Origin: JASHVB01 sp035523995
GTDB lineage: Bacteria; Pseudomonadota; Alphaproteobacteria; Acetobacterales; Acetobacteraceae
Direction: 5' to 3'
Assembly: GCA_035523995.1 (NCBI GenBank)
Contig: DATKPQ010000196.1
Span: 1 to 64,000, forward strand
DNA: 64,000 nt
This document shows positions 7,771-16,373 of this stretch, one piece after another. The notes below the pieces were generated by a model. It was not told the origin of the DNA. It saw only the letters and a program-made list of their open reading frames with translations, and ran no database searches. Positions within the stretch are counted from its first letter, which is position 1; each line of letters begins with the position of its first letter. Made by a program: the position numbers and the translations under genes.

Positions 7771-8149
7771 AGCCGTGTCCTTTCATTGTCCAGCGACCAC
7801 GCTGCGGCCTCGCATCGGCGCACTGATGTTGTCGCACCAACCCTTGGCGCGAGGACCAACCTATCCGCGCATTGAGGTGTGCTTCTTATGCGCGGGCGAT
7901 CTGGTCGATGGAGTGATGATGGGCACAGATACCTGAACAAAAAATGAACGAGCAATAAGTTTCCCCGCCTGCCGGGGCATGCCGTCACGTCACTCCCTGG
8001 TGGAGAGAGGCCATCTCTGACTCTGGTCAGACCCGCCGCTACGGGAGGTAACCACACCGTACCTGCGCCGGCTCGGTCGGCTGCGCCGTCGCAGCGCGAC
8101 TCAGCCCTTCACGACGGCCTCGCCAGTGCGACGAAACGCCGCGCCGGAC
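7771..8149. other. Intergenic stretch, no gene seen
   Basis: About 380 bases between the broken small gene and the dioxygenase stop. Frames present are short, without ribosome sites or recognisable motifs. A short hairpin CCCCG-CCTGC-CGGGG at about 7964-7978 lacks a T-tract. Confidence 0.4.
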
Positions 8150-9034
8150 CTACACCGGCCGATCGCCTGCCACCGTCACACGGAACCCGGACCGCGTATG
8201 TGGCCAATAATCCCACATCGCGCGGTGCTGCACGCAACGGTTGTCCCAGAACGCGATCGAATTCGGCTGCCAGCGAAACCGGCACTGGAACAATGGATTT
8301 TCTGCGTGTGTGTAGAGGTAGTTCAGCATGGCGTAGCTTTCGTCGCGCGGCACGCCGACGATCCGCCGCGTGAAGCCACGGTTCACGTACAGCGCCTTCT
8401 GCCCGGTCACCGGATGGGTGCGCACCACCGGGTGCTCGGCGCGCGGATAGGTCGCCTTGTCATCGACGCCGGCATATTTGTAGGTGCCGCGGTAGTTTTC
8501 TTCGCCGTCATGCAGCGCCGTCAGGCCGTCGAGATACGCCTTCATGCGGTCCGACAGCGCCTCATACGCTGCGTACATCGAGGCGAACAATGTATCGCCG
8601 CCCTTCGGCGGGCAGGTCTTGATATAGAGGATACTGCCCATCGGCGGTTCCGGATCGCAGGAAACATCGCTGTGCCAGCCTTCGCCGTTGGCGCGGGGGG
8701 AGTTCTTGTCGGCGTGGATGACCATCAGCTCGGGATGGTCGGGATGCGATGGCGCTGCCGGATGAATATGCAGCTCGCCGAAATTCCGGCCGAACGCCAG
8801 ATGTTGCTCGGGTGCCAGGTGCTGGTCGCGGAAGAAGATCACCAGGTTCTCGGCCAGCGCACGGTGCACTTCCGCCATCTGATGGTTGCCCAACGGCCTG
8901 GACAGGTCGATGCCGCCGATCTCGGCACCAATGATCGGCGTGAGCTTGTCGACGCTGATCGTCTCATAAGGCGCGTCGTTACCCGGCTGATGCTTATAGC
9001 GCGGACCGTTGTTGCCGCGCATCGGGTCCATCAT
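8150..9034 (-). CDS. TauD/TfdA-family Fe(II)/2-oxoglutarate dioxygenase
   Basis: 294 residues. The facial triad is visible: HxD in GEGWHSDVSC (H121, D123) and the distal His in RCVQHRAMWDY (H270); the 2-oxoglutarate-binding Arg is in HTRSGFRVTV (R281 or R285). Family members hydroxylate taurine, phenoxyacetates or other carboxylates/sulfonates using iron and 2-oxoglutarate; the substrate is not fixed by sequence. ATG at 9034 follows GGAGGAGAG. The aminotransferase gene lies upstream on the same strand 92 bases away with a repeat-type hairpin between. Confidence 0.92.
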   Translation of the reverse strand: MMDPMRGNNGPRYKHQPGNDAPYETISVDKLTPIIGAEIGGIDLSRPLGNHQMAEVHRALAENLVIFFRDQHLAPEQHLAFGRNFGELHIHPAAPSHPDHPELMVIHADKNSPRANGEGWHSDVSCDPEPPMGSILYIKTCPPKGGDTLFASMYAAYEALSDRMKAYLDGLTALHDGEENYRGTYKYAGVDDKATYPRAEHPVVRTHPVTGQKALYVNRGFTRRIVGVPRDESYAMLNYLYTHAENPLFQCRFRWQPNSIAFWDNRCVQHRAMWDYWPHTRSGFRVTVAGDRPV

Positions 9035-9057
9035 GATCGCTCTCCTCCGCTTTTTGT

Positions 9058-9112
9058 CCCCTCTCTCGCTATGCGGGAGAGGGTCAGGGTGAGGGTGAAG
9101 GTGAGGGTGCCG
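9058..9112. repeat. Short intergenic hairpin plus GGGTGA repeats
   Basis: CCTCTCTCGC and GCGGGAGAGG form a near-perfect stem around a 3-base loop, followed by imperfect GGGTGA hexamers. This kind of CCCTCTCCC...GGGAGAGGG plus GGGTGAGGGTGA unit is a common dispersed intergenic element in proteobacteria. A diverged coding copy of the same motif (PLPEGERG) appears near the start of the efflux outer-membrane gene at 40.7 kb. Confidence 0.6.
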
Positions 9113-9126
9113 CGGGCACCGCAGCC

Positions 9127-10362
9127 CTACCCCACCCGCCGCACGTTCCCGCTATGCAGCGGTATTCCGGTTTGCTCGTAGCACACTTTCGCCAGAGCCG
9201 CGACGCCGTTCCGGATGGTTTCCTTGGTCGGCATCGCAAAGCATAAACGCAAGTGGGATTTCGAATTGTCCGGGCTGACCGCCCAGGCCGGACCTTCGTT
9301 GAAGATGATGCCCGCCTCGGCTGCCGGCTTCAGCAGCGCGCGCGTGTCCACCTGGTCCGGCAGCTTGATCCACAGAAAGATGCCTCCCTTCGGCATCCAG
9401 CATTCGGCGGCGCTGCCGAATTCGCGTTCCACCGCCTCCACCAACGCATCCAGCTTGCCCTTCAGCACGCCATTCAGATGCGGCAGGTGCTTGTCGAAAT
9501 TCTTCGAGAAATATTCCGCGACGATCATCTGATCCAGCGCGCCGGTGCCGCTGTCGCCCTTCAGCGGCAGCAGGCGCGACATGATTTCCCATGGCGCGAT
9601 GATGTAGCCCAGCCGCAGCGCCGGCGCGAGCGATTTCGAGAACGACCCGAGATGGATCACCGCGCCTGGATCAAGCGCATACAACGCCGGCGGCGCCTCC
9701 ACGCCCTGCCACAACAGGTCGGCGTAGCATTCATCCTCGAAGATCGGGACGTTGTACTGGTGTGCAAGCCTGAGCAGCGCATGACGCCGGTCGAGCGGCA
9801 GAATGCTGGCGGTAGGGTTCTGGATGGTCGGTATCGTGTAGATGAATTTTGGCGTGATGCCTTTGGCCTTCAACTCGGCAAGCTGCCCCGCCAGTGCGTT
9901 GACCACGATGCCATCGGCGTCCAGCTTCATGGCCTCGATCTTCGCGCCGATCTTGCGGAAGCGATTCAATGCACCTTGGTAGCAGAACTCCTCGCACAAC
10001 ACGGTGTCGCCTGGATTGATCAGCAGCTTGCTGATCATGTCGATGCCCTGGCCGGAGCCGCTGACGATGGTCACGTCATCGACCGGTGCATCGATACCGC
10101 GATGCCGCTTCGACTTGTCGGCCACGAACTGACGCAGACCGGGATAGCCCTGCGGCCCCAGCCCGAGATTGTAGATGGCCAGCTTCGAACCCTCACGGCG
10201 CAGCACGGACGCTGCCGCGTCGATCAGGCCCTCGATCGGGATTTGCTCCGGGTCGTTGTTGCCACCGACAAAATAGTATTTCGGGAAAGGGGTCCACCGC
10301 GGCGCGGGCGGCTGCACATCGGCGCTGTACAGCTTCGTGTAGTCGAGGGCGGTGGCACTCAT
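9127..10362 (-). CDS. PLP-dependent class I/II aminotransferase
   Basis: 411 residues, fold type I. Visible features: YNLGLGPQGYPGLRQFVAD (about 64-82), SGSGQGIDMI cofactor loop, IPTIQNPTAS (about 177-186), FEDECYADLLW with D210 facing the PLP nitrogen, and SFSKSLAPALRLGY with the Schiff-base lysine K243. This is the pattern of 2-aminoadipate/aromatic aminotransferases related to the MocR C-terminal domain, but with no GntR domain attached. Donor and acceptor are unknown. ATG at 10362 is supported by CGGAGGAAG upstream; the longer frame adds unconserved residues. Confidence 0.88.
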   Translation of the reverse strand: MSATALDYTKLYSADVQPPAPRWTPFPKYYFVGGNNDPEQIPIEGLIDAAASVLRREGSKLAIYNLGLGPQGYPGLRQFVADKSKRHRGIDAPVDDVTIVSGSGQGIDMISKLLINPGDTVLCEEFCYQGALNRFRKIGAKIEAMKLDADGIVVNALAGQLAELKAKGITPKFIYTIPTIQNPTASILPLDRRHALLRLAHQYNVPIFEDECYADLLWQGVEAPPALYALDPGAVIHLGSFSKSLAPALRLGYIIAPWEIMSRLLPLKGDSGTGALDQMIVAEYFSKNFDKHLPHLNGVLKGKLDALVEAVEREFGSAAECWMPKGGIFLWIKLPDQVDTRALLKPAAEAGIIFNEGPAWAVSPDNSKSHLRLCFAMPTKETIRNGVAALAKVCYEQTGIPLHSGNVRRVG

Positions 10363-10578
10363 GGATCGGCTTCCTCCGATGGTTGCGCCGAAGGCTAGCA
10401 AAGCGACCACCGGCCGTCACCGTCCTGGCATCGGCTCGACGTTACTGCGGGTCGGATATGTCCCGGCCTACATGCCATCGCCCAGCCTGCCCGACCATGA
10501 CGTGAGGGACCGGCGCGCGCAATGACAACGCGCCAGCTCTACGCTTGACCTCGCCGCCACCGCGGGGAATGTTTCGCC

Positions 10579-10950
10579 ATGCGCCGCTCTTCGGCATTCG
10601 GCACGATGCTGGCCTTGCTCGCCCTGGTGGCGCAGCTTGCGTTCGCCGCTGTCGTGCCGAATCCCGAGATCGCGCTGGTGCTGCAGGACGACAGCCCGAT
10701 CTGCCACGCACCTGCCCCACCCGGCACACCGGCGGCACCGACGCACCATCATCGCGTGCCGGATTGCGCGTTCTGCCCGCTCTGCGTCTCCCTCGCGACG
10801 CCCGGGATCATCTTGCCCGGCACCGCGCCCGCTCTTCCGCCGCCGCAGGTGGTGGCGTTCCGCCGTGCCGGCCTGCCGCCGCCCGCCACCGCGCCGCCCA
10901 GCACCACGTATCTCGCCGCGCAACCGCGCGGTCCGCCCGCCCTGGCCTGA
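10579..10950 (+). CDS. DUF2946 small exported Cys/His protein
   Basis: 123 residues. A signal peptide (MRRSSAFGTMLALLALVAQLAFA, described as residues 1-23) precedes a mature part with C42-H43, a HHH cluster at 56-58 and C63-x2-C66-x2-C69 (CAFCPLC), the DUF2946 pattern. The Cys/His clusters and the neighbours (CopC, CopD, PCuAC) point to copper binding in the periplasm; that role is inferred. The C-terminal 50 residues are Pro/Ala rich. It opens a run of same-strand genes and is probably the first gene of the copper operon. Confidence 0.75.
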   Translation: MRRSSAFGTMLALLALVAQLAFAAVVPNPEIALVLQDDSPICHAPAPPGTPAAPTHHHRVPDCAFCPLCVSLATPGIILPGTAPALPPPQVVAFRRAGLPPPATAPPSTTYLAAQPRGPPALA

Positions 10951-11013
10951 GTTCCCGGTTCGCACCGTGCCGAGGGGCGCCGTACGCGCCCGGCTCATTG
11001 CCAGGAGTCCAAC

Positions 11014-11928
11014 ATGCCCAGACGCCAAACGCTGGCCGCGATTGCCGCGGCGGTTGTCACGTTCACAACCCACCACGCCTTCGCCCATGCCGTCGCCGGC
11101 GCCCGGATCTTCGTCAATACCGACCTGATCGACGATCCCGGCGTCAGCGACGAAGCCAACCTGCCGTTGATTTCACTTACCAGTCCCGACGGCAAGACCT
11201 GGGTGACGGATGCGAATCTGGAATACGACAAGACCATCACGCCGAGCCTCGGCTTCGCGGTCGGCACCGACTGGGACTTCATTGCCCATGACATGATGGA
11301 TGGCGGCAAGACCCATGCGGGATTCGACGACACCTATGTGCAGTTGAAATACCGCTGGATCGTGCTGCCGGAGCATGAGTTCATCAGCGCAGTGGAAGTT
11401 ACGCAGGTCTTTGGCCGCGCGGGAACCGTCGGCATCGAATCCGGCTACGACACCACGTCCGTTTCGGGCTTTTTCGGCAAGGGCCTGGGCGATATTCCCT
11501 GGGCGCCAATCCGTCCCTTCGCGGTCACCGGCGAACTCGATTACAACATGCCCGATACCGGTCCGATGGGCGGCGGCGCCACCACGTACTGGTCGGGCGG
11601 CCTGACGCTGCAATACTCGATCCCGTATTTGCAGTCGCAGATTAAGAATGTCGGCATCACCGGCTTCGCTGCCAATCTCACGCCATTGATCGAGCTTGGC
11701 TGGAGTTCAACTGCCGGATCATCCGCGGTGCCCGGCATCAGTCCGCCCACCACTCTGCTGCTTGGCACCGGGGCCACCTGGACGGGCACATATCAGGCGA
11801 TCAACGCCGAGATTCTCTGGCCGCTCAATGGCGCCGCCGGCCACGGGCTCGGCGTGATCGCCCAGTACCACCTGTACTTCGACGATCTGTTCCCCAACAC
11901 CATCGGCAAGCCGATTTCGGAGTGGTAA
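11014..11928 (+). CDS. Exported protein of unknown function in copper cluster, probable beta-barrel
   Basis: 304 residues with a signal peptide ending AFAHA (about residue 26). The mature part is rich in alternating hydrophobic/aromatic strands (LKYRWIVL, GELDYNMP, TYWSGGLTLQYSIPYL, VIAQYHLYFDD) and ends in an aromatic residue (ISEW), as many outer-membrane barrels do. Similar exported proteins are seen next to CopC/CopD in other proteobacteria, but I cannot name a characterised family. The CopC start lies two bases after its stop, so the two are surely cotranscribed. A role as an outer-membrane component in copper uptake or sensing is only a guess. Confidence 0.7.
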   Translation: MPRRQTLAAIAAAVVTFTTHHAFAHAVAGARIFVNTDLIDDPGVSDEANLPLISLTSPDGKTWVTDANLEYDKTITPSLGFAVGTDWDFIAHDMMDGGKTHAGFDDTYVQLKYRWIVLPEHEFISAVEVTQVFGRAGTVGIESGYDTTSVSGFFGKGLGDIPWAPIRPFAVTGELDYNMPDTGPMGGGATTYWSGGLTLQYSIPYLQSQIKNVGITGFAANLTPLIELGWSSTAGSSAVPGISPPTTLLLGTGATWTGTYQAINAEILWPLNGAAGHGLGVIAQYHLYFDDLFPNTIGKPISEW

Positions 11929-11930
11929 TC

Positions 11931-12290
11931 ATGACACGTATCGCCAACCTGCTTCTGCCGATGCTGCTGCTTGCGGCGTCGCCGGCCTTCGCCCACGCTT
12001 TCCTGAAGAACAGTACCCCGCCGGTGGGCAGCGATGTTCCGGTGTCGCCTAAAGCGGTGATCATCGACTTCACCGAGGGTGTCGAACCGGCCTTCAGCAC
12101 CATCGAGGTGCAGAACGCGCAGGGCAAACGGGTCGACGACGGCCATCCGCATCTGGTCAACGGCAATCAGGCCAGGCTGGCGGTGAACCTGCCGAAGCTG
12201 CCGCCGGGCACCTACAGGGTGACCTGGCACGCCACGTCGGTGGACACACACAAGACCCAGGGCACGTTCCGCTTCACCGTCTCGCCCTGA
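11931..12290 (+). CDS. copC: CopC-family periplasmic copper-binding protein
   Basis: 119 residues. Signal peptide cleaved after SPAFA (residue 21), leaving an N-terminal His (H22, in HAFLKNSTPPVG). The Cu(II) site residues of CopC are all visible: H22, D105 and H107 in WHATSVDTHKTQGTFRF. CopC hands copper to the membrane partner CopD. The ATG at 11931 is chosen over the GTG nine bases upstream because GGAG then lies eight bases ahead. The next gene, the CopD fusion, begins three bases after its stop. Confidence 0.93.
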   Translation: MTRIANLLLPMLLLAASPAFAHAFLKNSTPPVGSDVPVSPKAVIIDFTEGVEPAFSTIEVQNAQGKRVDDGHPHLVNGNQARLAVNLPKLPPGTYRVTWHATSVDTHKTQGTFRFTVSP

Positions 12291-12293
12291 CCG

Positions 12294-14201
12294 ATGGGAC
12301 CAGAGGCCGTCATCCTGGCCCTGCTGCGCGGCTTCCACCTGGTTGCGCTGGCTTCATTGTTTGGCACGCTGGTCTCGCTGGCGCTGGTTGCGCCGGCGGG
12401 ACTGCGCGAAGCCGGCACGGCAGCGGCATCCGCGCGGGCGCGGCTGGTCGGGCTGGCCCGATGGTCCGACGCGCTGGCCCTGGCATTGGGCGTCGGCTGG
12501 ATGCTGCTGGAGACAGCGACCATCGCGGGCGCAACCTCGGTGGGCAGCACATTCGCCGCGCTCGGCACGGTGCTGCGTGAGACGACCTACGGCCACCTGA
12601 TCCTGGTACGCCTCGCGTTGCTGGTGCTGACCGTGCCGTTCCTTGGTGGGCGTGGCTGGCGTTTGGCCGCCGGGCTGCTGCTTTCGGGGGCGGCGCTGGG
12701 CATGCAAGGCTTCATGGGCCATGCCGGAGCCATGGGCGGCGGCGCCGGCAGCATCTTGCTGGCGTCGGAAGCCGTGCACCTGCTGGCGGCTGGCGCGTGG
12801 CTTGGCGGGTTGCTGCCATTGTTCCTACTGGCCGGCAGCCTGTCGCCCGCCGCCGCAGCCACGGCGTGCGAGCATTTCACGCCCGTAGGACTGAGCGCCG
12901 TGGTGGCAATCGCCTGCACTGCGGCAATACAGGTCCGGCAGTTGATCGGCAGCCTCGCCGCCTTGCTCGGCACCGCCTACGGCCACATCGCCTTGCTCAA
13001 ACTGGCGATCTTCTTTGTGCTGTTGGTCCTGGCGTGCATCAATCGCCTGGTGCTGACCAGCCGGCTGCGCGATCGCAAGCGGCCGGTCACCCGCACCTTG
13101 CTCCGCAGCTCGATCGGCGCCGAGGTGGTCCTCGGCGTCGCGGTGATCGGGGTGGCTGCGTTTCTCGCCTCTAGTACACCAGCGACGCATGAATCGCCGG
13201 TCTGGCCGTTCTCCCGCCGCCCCAGCCTGGATTTGCTGGCCGATCCGGCGGTGCGCCTGTTGTTGCTGCGGAGCCTCGCGCCCGCTTTGATTTCCGCGGC
13301 GCTGATGGTGGCGAGCCGCTTCTGGCGCCCGATTTTCTGGCCGGCCCTGGCGGGGCTGATTGTCAGCCTCGTGCTGGCCTGGCCCGCGGTCGAGCCGCTG
13401 GTGACTGTCGAGGCCTACCCCACCACGTTCGACACCTCACCGACCGATTTTGCCGTCGGCTCCATCACACGCGGCGCAACCTTGTTCGCCGCCGACTGCA
13501 CCGCGTGCCACGGTCCCGAGGCGCGCGGCAACGGCGCTCTGGCGGCAACGCTGCCGATATCGCCTGCGGATCTGACTGCCCTGCATTTCTGGGCGCATAC
13601 CGAGGGCGATCTCTTCTGGTACATTGCGCACGGCATCGAAGCGGCGCCCGGCAAGCCAGCGATGCCGGCCTTCGGCGACAAGCTGTCGAGTGGCAACATC
13701 TGGGCGACGATCGACTTCCTGAAGGCGAACAACGCCGGTGCCAGCATGCGCGCGACCGGGAAATGGGGCCATCCGATCCCCCTACCCCAATTCGACGCAA
13801 TTTGCGCCGACGGCTCCGCCATCGACCGCGACGACCTGAGCAATAAGGTCGTGCACATCATCGCGACGGATAAGACCGTGACGCCGCCGCCCGGCCCACC
13901 GGGTATCCCGCTGGCCACCATAGTGCTGGCGCACGACAAGTCGGTGAAGCCCGCCGGTACCGGATGCGTGACGGTGGAGCCCGCTGCCTGGAACGCGTTT
14001 GCGCTGCTGCTGGGGGAGACGCCTGACGCATTGGCCGGCACCCAGGTGCTGGCTGACCAGAACGGGTGGCTGAGGCTCCGCTGGCGGCCGGGCGAGCCGG
14101 GCAATTGGAACCGGACACCGGCGCTGGACGCGGCGATACGCGACATCGCCGCGCATCCATTGGCTGTCACGGCTGGAGGCGGCCATGGCCACCACCATTG
14201 A
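12294..14201 (+). CDS. copD: CopD copper transporter fused to cytochrome c domain
   Basis: 635 residues. Residues 1-365 hold about nine membrane segments with the CopD domain (RGFHLVALASLFGT, GFMGHAGAMGGGAG, SEAVHLLAAGAWLGGLLPL, QVRQLIGSL). Residues 388-480 form a class I cytochrome c: heme motif CTACH (C402, C405, H406) and a probable axial Met457 in GKPAMPAFG. Residues 490-625 are a further soluble domain with three Cys and the tail ends GGGHGHHH, a probable metal-binding end. CopD brings copper into the cytoplasm or to oxidase assembly; the heme domain could set the copper redox state at the outer face. Translationally linked to copC (three-base gap). Confidence 0.9.
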   Translation: MGPEAVILALLRGFHLVALASLFGTLVSLALVAPAGLREAGTAAASARARLVGLARWSDALALALGVGWMLLETATIAGATSVGSTFAALGTVLRETTYGHLILVRLALLVLTVPFLGGRGWRLAAGLLLSGAALGMQGFMGHAGAMGGGAGSILLASEAVHLLAAGAWLGGLLPLFLLAGSLSPAAAATACEHFTPVGLSAVVAIACTAAIQVRQLIGSLAALLGTAYGHIALLKLAIFFVLLVLACINRLVLTSRLRDRKRPVTRTLLRSSIGAEVVLGVAVIGVAAFLASSTPATHESPVWPFSRRPSLDLLADPAVRLLLLRSLAPALISAALMVASRFWRPIFWPALAGLIVSLVLAWPAVEPLVTVEAYPTTFDTSPTDFAVGSITRGATLFAADCTACHGPEARGNGALAATLPISPADLTALHFWAHTEGDLFWYIAHGIEAAPGKPAMPAFGDKLSSGNIWATIDFLKANNAGASMRATGKWGHPIPLPQFDAICADGSAIDRDDLSNKVVHIIATDKTVTPPPGPPGIPLATIVLAHDKSVKPAGTGCVTVEPAAWNAFALLLGETPDALAGTQVLADQNGWLRLRWRPGEPGNWNRTPALDAAIRDIAAHPLAVTAGGGHGHHH

Positions 14202-14265
14202 TGCGTCCGCTACGGCGCCAGCCGGGCAACCAGGCCTTTAACCCCAAACAGAAAGGGGACACGTC

Positions 14266-14799
14266 ATGCGTTCATTGTTCATTGCTCTGCTGACAGTGCT
14301 CCCGGCGGTCGCGCTCGCGGGTCCGATGGGTGTGCAGGTCGTGGATGTCTGGTCGCGCGCCATGCCGGCCGGCGGAACCGGCGTGGTGTATCTCACCGTC
14401 ACCGACCAGGCGGCGCCCGACACGCTGACCGGGGCAGCCTCACCGGTCGCCGCCTCGGCGGAACTGCACGAAACGATCGACGACAACGGCGTGATGAAGA
14501 TGCGTCCGGTGGCAAGCCTGCCGGTCGGACCCGGGAAGCCGATCAAGCTGGCACCCGGCGGCTACCACATCATGCTGGTGGGCCTGAAGCAGGCACTGGT
14601 CGCCGGCACGTCCTTCCCGGTGACGCTGACCTTCGCCAAGGCCGGGAAGATCACCGCCACTGCGATGGTGCAGGCAGCGGGCGCCACGATGCCAGGGATG
14701 GACCACGGCGGCGCGAGCAGCATGGGTAACATGGACGGCGGCAGCATGGGCAACATGAACATGCATGACATGTCGATGGGCGGTTCCGGCTCAAAATGA
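14266..14799 (+). CDS. PCu(A)C copper chaperone with Met/His-rich tail
   Basis: 177 residues, signal peptide ending AVALA (residue 18). The cuprous-binding motif H-x10-M-x21-H-x-M is exact: H68, M79, H101, M103. PCuAC delivers Cu(I) to cytochrome oxidase (CuA site) in the periplasm. After the domain (about residue 138) comes a 35-residue tail with repeated Met, His, Asp and Gly (MPGMDHGG, MGNMNMHDMSMGG) that would give extra copper sites, as in PcoE/CopA-like sequences. AACAGAAAGGGGACACGTC precedes the ATG. Last gene of the copper operon. Confidence 0.93.
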   Translation: MRSLFIALLTVLPAVALAGPMGVQVVDVWSRAMPAGGTGVVYLTVTDQAAPDTLTGAASPVAASAELHETIDDNGVMKMRPVASLPVGPGKPIKLAPGGYHIMLVGLKQALVAGTSFPVTLTFAKAGKITATAMVQAAGATMPGMDHGGASSMGNMDGGSMGNMNMHDMSMGGSGSK

Positions 14800-14831
14800 G
14801 CGCCGTCACGCTTGACGGGACCATGCGGCCA

Positions 14832-14883
14832 GGCCCCGCGCGACGACAAGACGTCTCGCCACACTGAGCGGGGGCCGGGTTTT
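14832..14883 (+). terminator. Probable terminator after the copper operon
   Basis: GGCCCCGC (14832-14839) pairs with GCGGGGGCC (14868-14876), followed by GGGTTTTCA. The loop is long (about 28 bases), so it is a moderate candidate. It lies just past the PCuAC stop. Confidence 0.4.
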
Positions 14884-14959
14884 CACGCAGTCTGCTTGAT
14901 TTGACGTCCCCGGACCCAGATAGGAAAGTCATTGCGATCCGCGGGAGGAAACCGGGACA

Positions 14960-16171
14960 ATGCCGGCGATACGCATGCTGGGCCATACCGATCAGGGCGG
15001 ACGCCCCGACGGCGTGCAGGTGATGGTGGCGCGTGGCCACGCCTATGTCGGGCACATGTTCTCGGACGGCATCAGCGTGATCGATGTGGCCGATCCGCGC
15101 GCGCCCAGGACTGTCCATTTCATTGCCTGCCCGCCGAACACGCGCGCCAGCCATCTGCAAGTGCATGACGGGCTGATGCTGGCGGTGAACGCGGCGAATG
15201 TCTGGGCGCTGCAACGCTATGGCGAGCAGGGGGACTATTTCGGCAAACCGCTGGCCGACAGTTTCAGCAGGCGCGAACGCGAATTTGCCGCGGGAATGCG
15301 CATGTTCGATCTCGCCGATCCGGCGTCGCCGCGCGAGATCGGCTTCATGCCGGTGGAAGGCATCGGGCTGCATCGGATCTGGTGGGTGGGTGGGCGCTAT
15401 GCCTATGCCTCGGTGCATTTCGACGGCTTTACCGATCATATCCTGGCGGTGATCGACATGGCCGATCCGGTGACGCCCGAGATCGTCGGGCGCTGGTGGC
15501 TGCCCGGGATGCATCGTGCCGGTGGCGAAACGCCGACCTGGCGCGAGGGCCAGCGCTACGCCCTGCACCACATGATCACGGCCGGCACTATCGGCTATGC
15601 GGCGTGGCGCGATGGCGGGCTGACGGTGATGGACCTTGCCGATCCGACGCAGCCTCGATTGCTCGCGCATCGCAACTGGTCGCCGCCCTATGCCGGCGGC
15701 ACGCATACGCCGTTGCCGCTGCCGGGCCGTGGACTTGCGATGGTCGCCGACGAAGCGACCAGCAATCGCTGCGCCAAAGGCCTTGCGTATATCTGGGTGG
15801 TTGACGTGCGCGAGCCATCCAACCCGGTGACCATCGCCACGCTGCCCTCGCCGGAGGGGCAGGATTTTTGCTCCGTCGGCGGAAAATTCGGGCCGCATAA
15901 TCTGCATGAGAACAGACCGGGAACGTTTCAAAGTGAGGAGCTGATCTTTGCCACCTGGCACAATGCCGGCGTGCGCGTGTTCGACGTGCGGGATGCGTAT
16001 CGGCCGCAAGAAGTGGCGGGGTTCATACCGCCGGCGCCCCAACGCGTGGTGGACATCCGGCCCGGCGCGGAACGCGTGACTCAGTCCACGGATGTGTTCG
16101 TCGCCAGCGACGGCACGATGTACGTGACCGACACCAACGGTGGGATGTCAGTCCTCGCATACGAAGGGTGA
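14960..16171 (+). CDS. LVIVD-repeat beta-propeller protein
   Basis: 403 residues made of repeated strands of the LVIVD type: GISVIDVADPRAP, GMRMFDLADPASP, ILAVIDMADPVTP, GLTVMDLADPTQP, IWVVDVREPSNP and GVRVFDVRDAYRP, that is six or seven blades. No signal peptide is seen. Function is unknown; LVIVD proteins are usually cell-surface or enzyme-like propellers. It contains conserved His (TRASHLQVHDG, HNLHENRPG) as in metal-binding propellers. It is separate from the copper operon by a terminator-like hairpin and 160 bases. ATG at 14960 follows GCGGGAGGAAAC. Confidence 0.8.
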   Translation: MPAIRMLGHTDQGGRPDGVQVMVARGHAYVGHMFSDGISVIDVADPRAPRTVHFIACPPNTRASHLQVHDGLMLAVNAANVWALQRYGEQGDYFGKPLADSFSRREREFAAGMRMFDLADPASPREIGFMPVEGIGLHRIWWVGGRYAYASVHFDGFTDHILAVIDMADPVTPEIVGRWWLPGMHRAGGETPTWREGQRYALHHMITAGTIGYAAWRDGGLTVMDLADPTQPRLLAHRNWSPPYAGGTHTPLPLPGRGLAMVADEATSNRCAKGLAYIWVVDVREPSNPVTIATLPSPEGQDFCSVGGKFGPHNLHENRPGTFQSEELIFATWHNAGVRVFDVRDAYRPQEVAGFIPPAPQRVVDIRPGAERVTQSTDVFVASDGTMYVTDTNGGMSVLAYEG

Positions 16172-16373
16172 TCGGAAGACGTGGTGCCGGCGGCCATCGC
16201 GGGCTTTCGCGACGCGGTCCACCCCCCCGTCCGCCACCGTCCGCCACCGGCTGATCTGGTATGCAGCCCCGGCCCCGCGTGGCGCGAAAGTCCGGCTGCC
16301 GCCCGGATCGCAGCCCGGTTGTAGCCATCTCCGCGAATTCGCGACATAACAGGCAGGGAGGGAGACCATTGCC

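Noticed and set aside
14651..16042. 463-codon frame opposite the LVIVD gene
   Set aside because: Antisense shadow, His/Arg-rich, no ribosome site.
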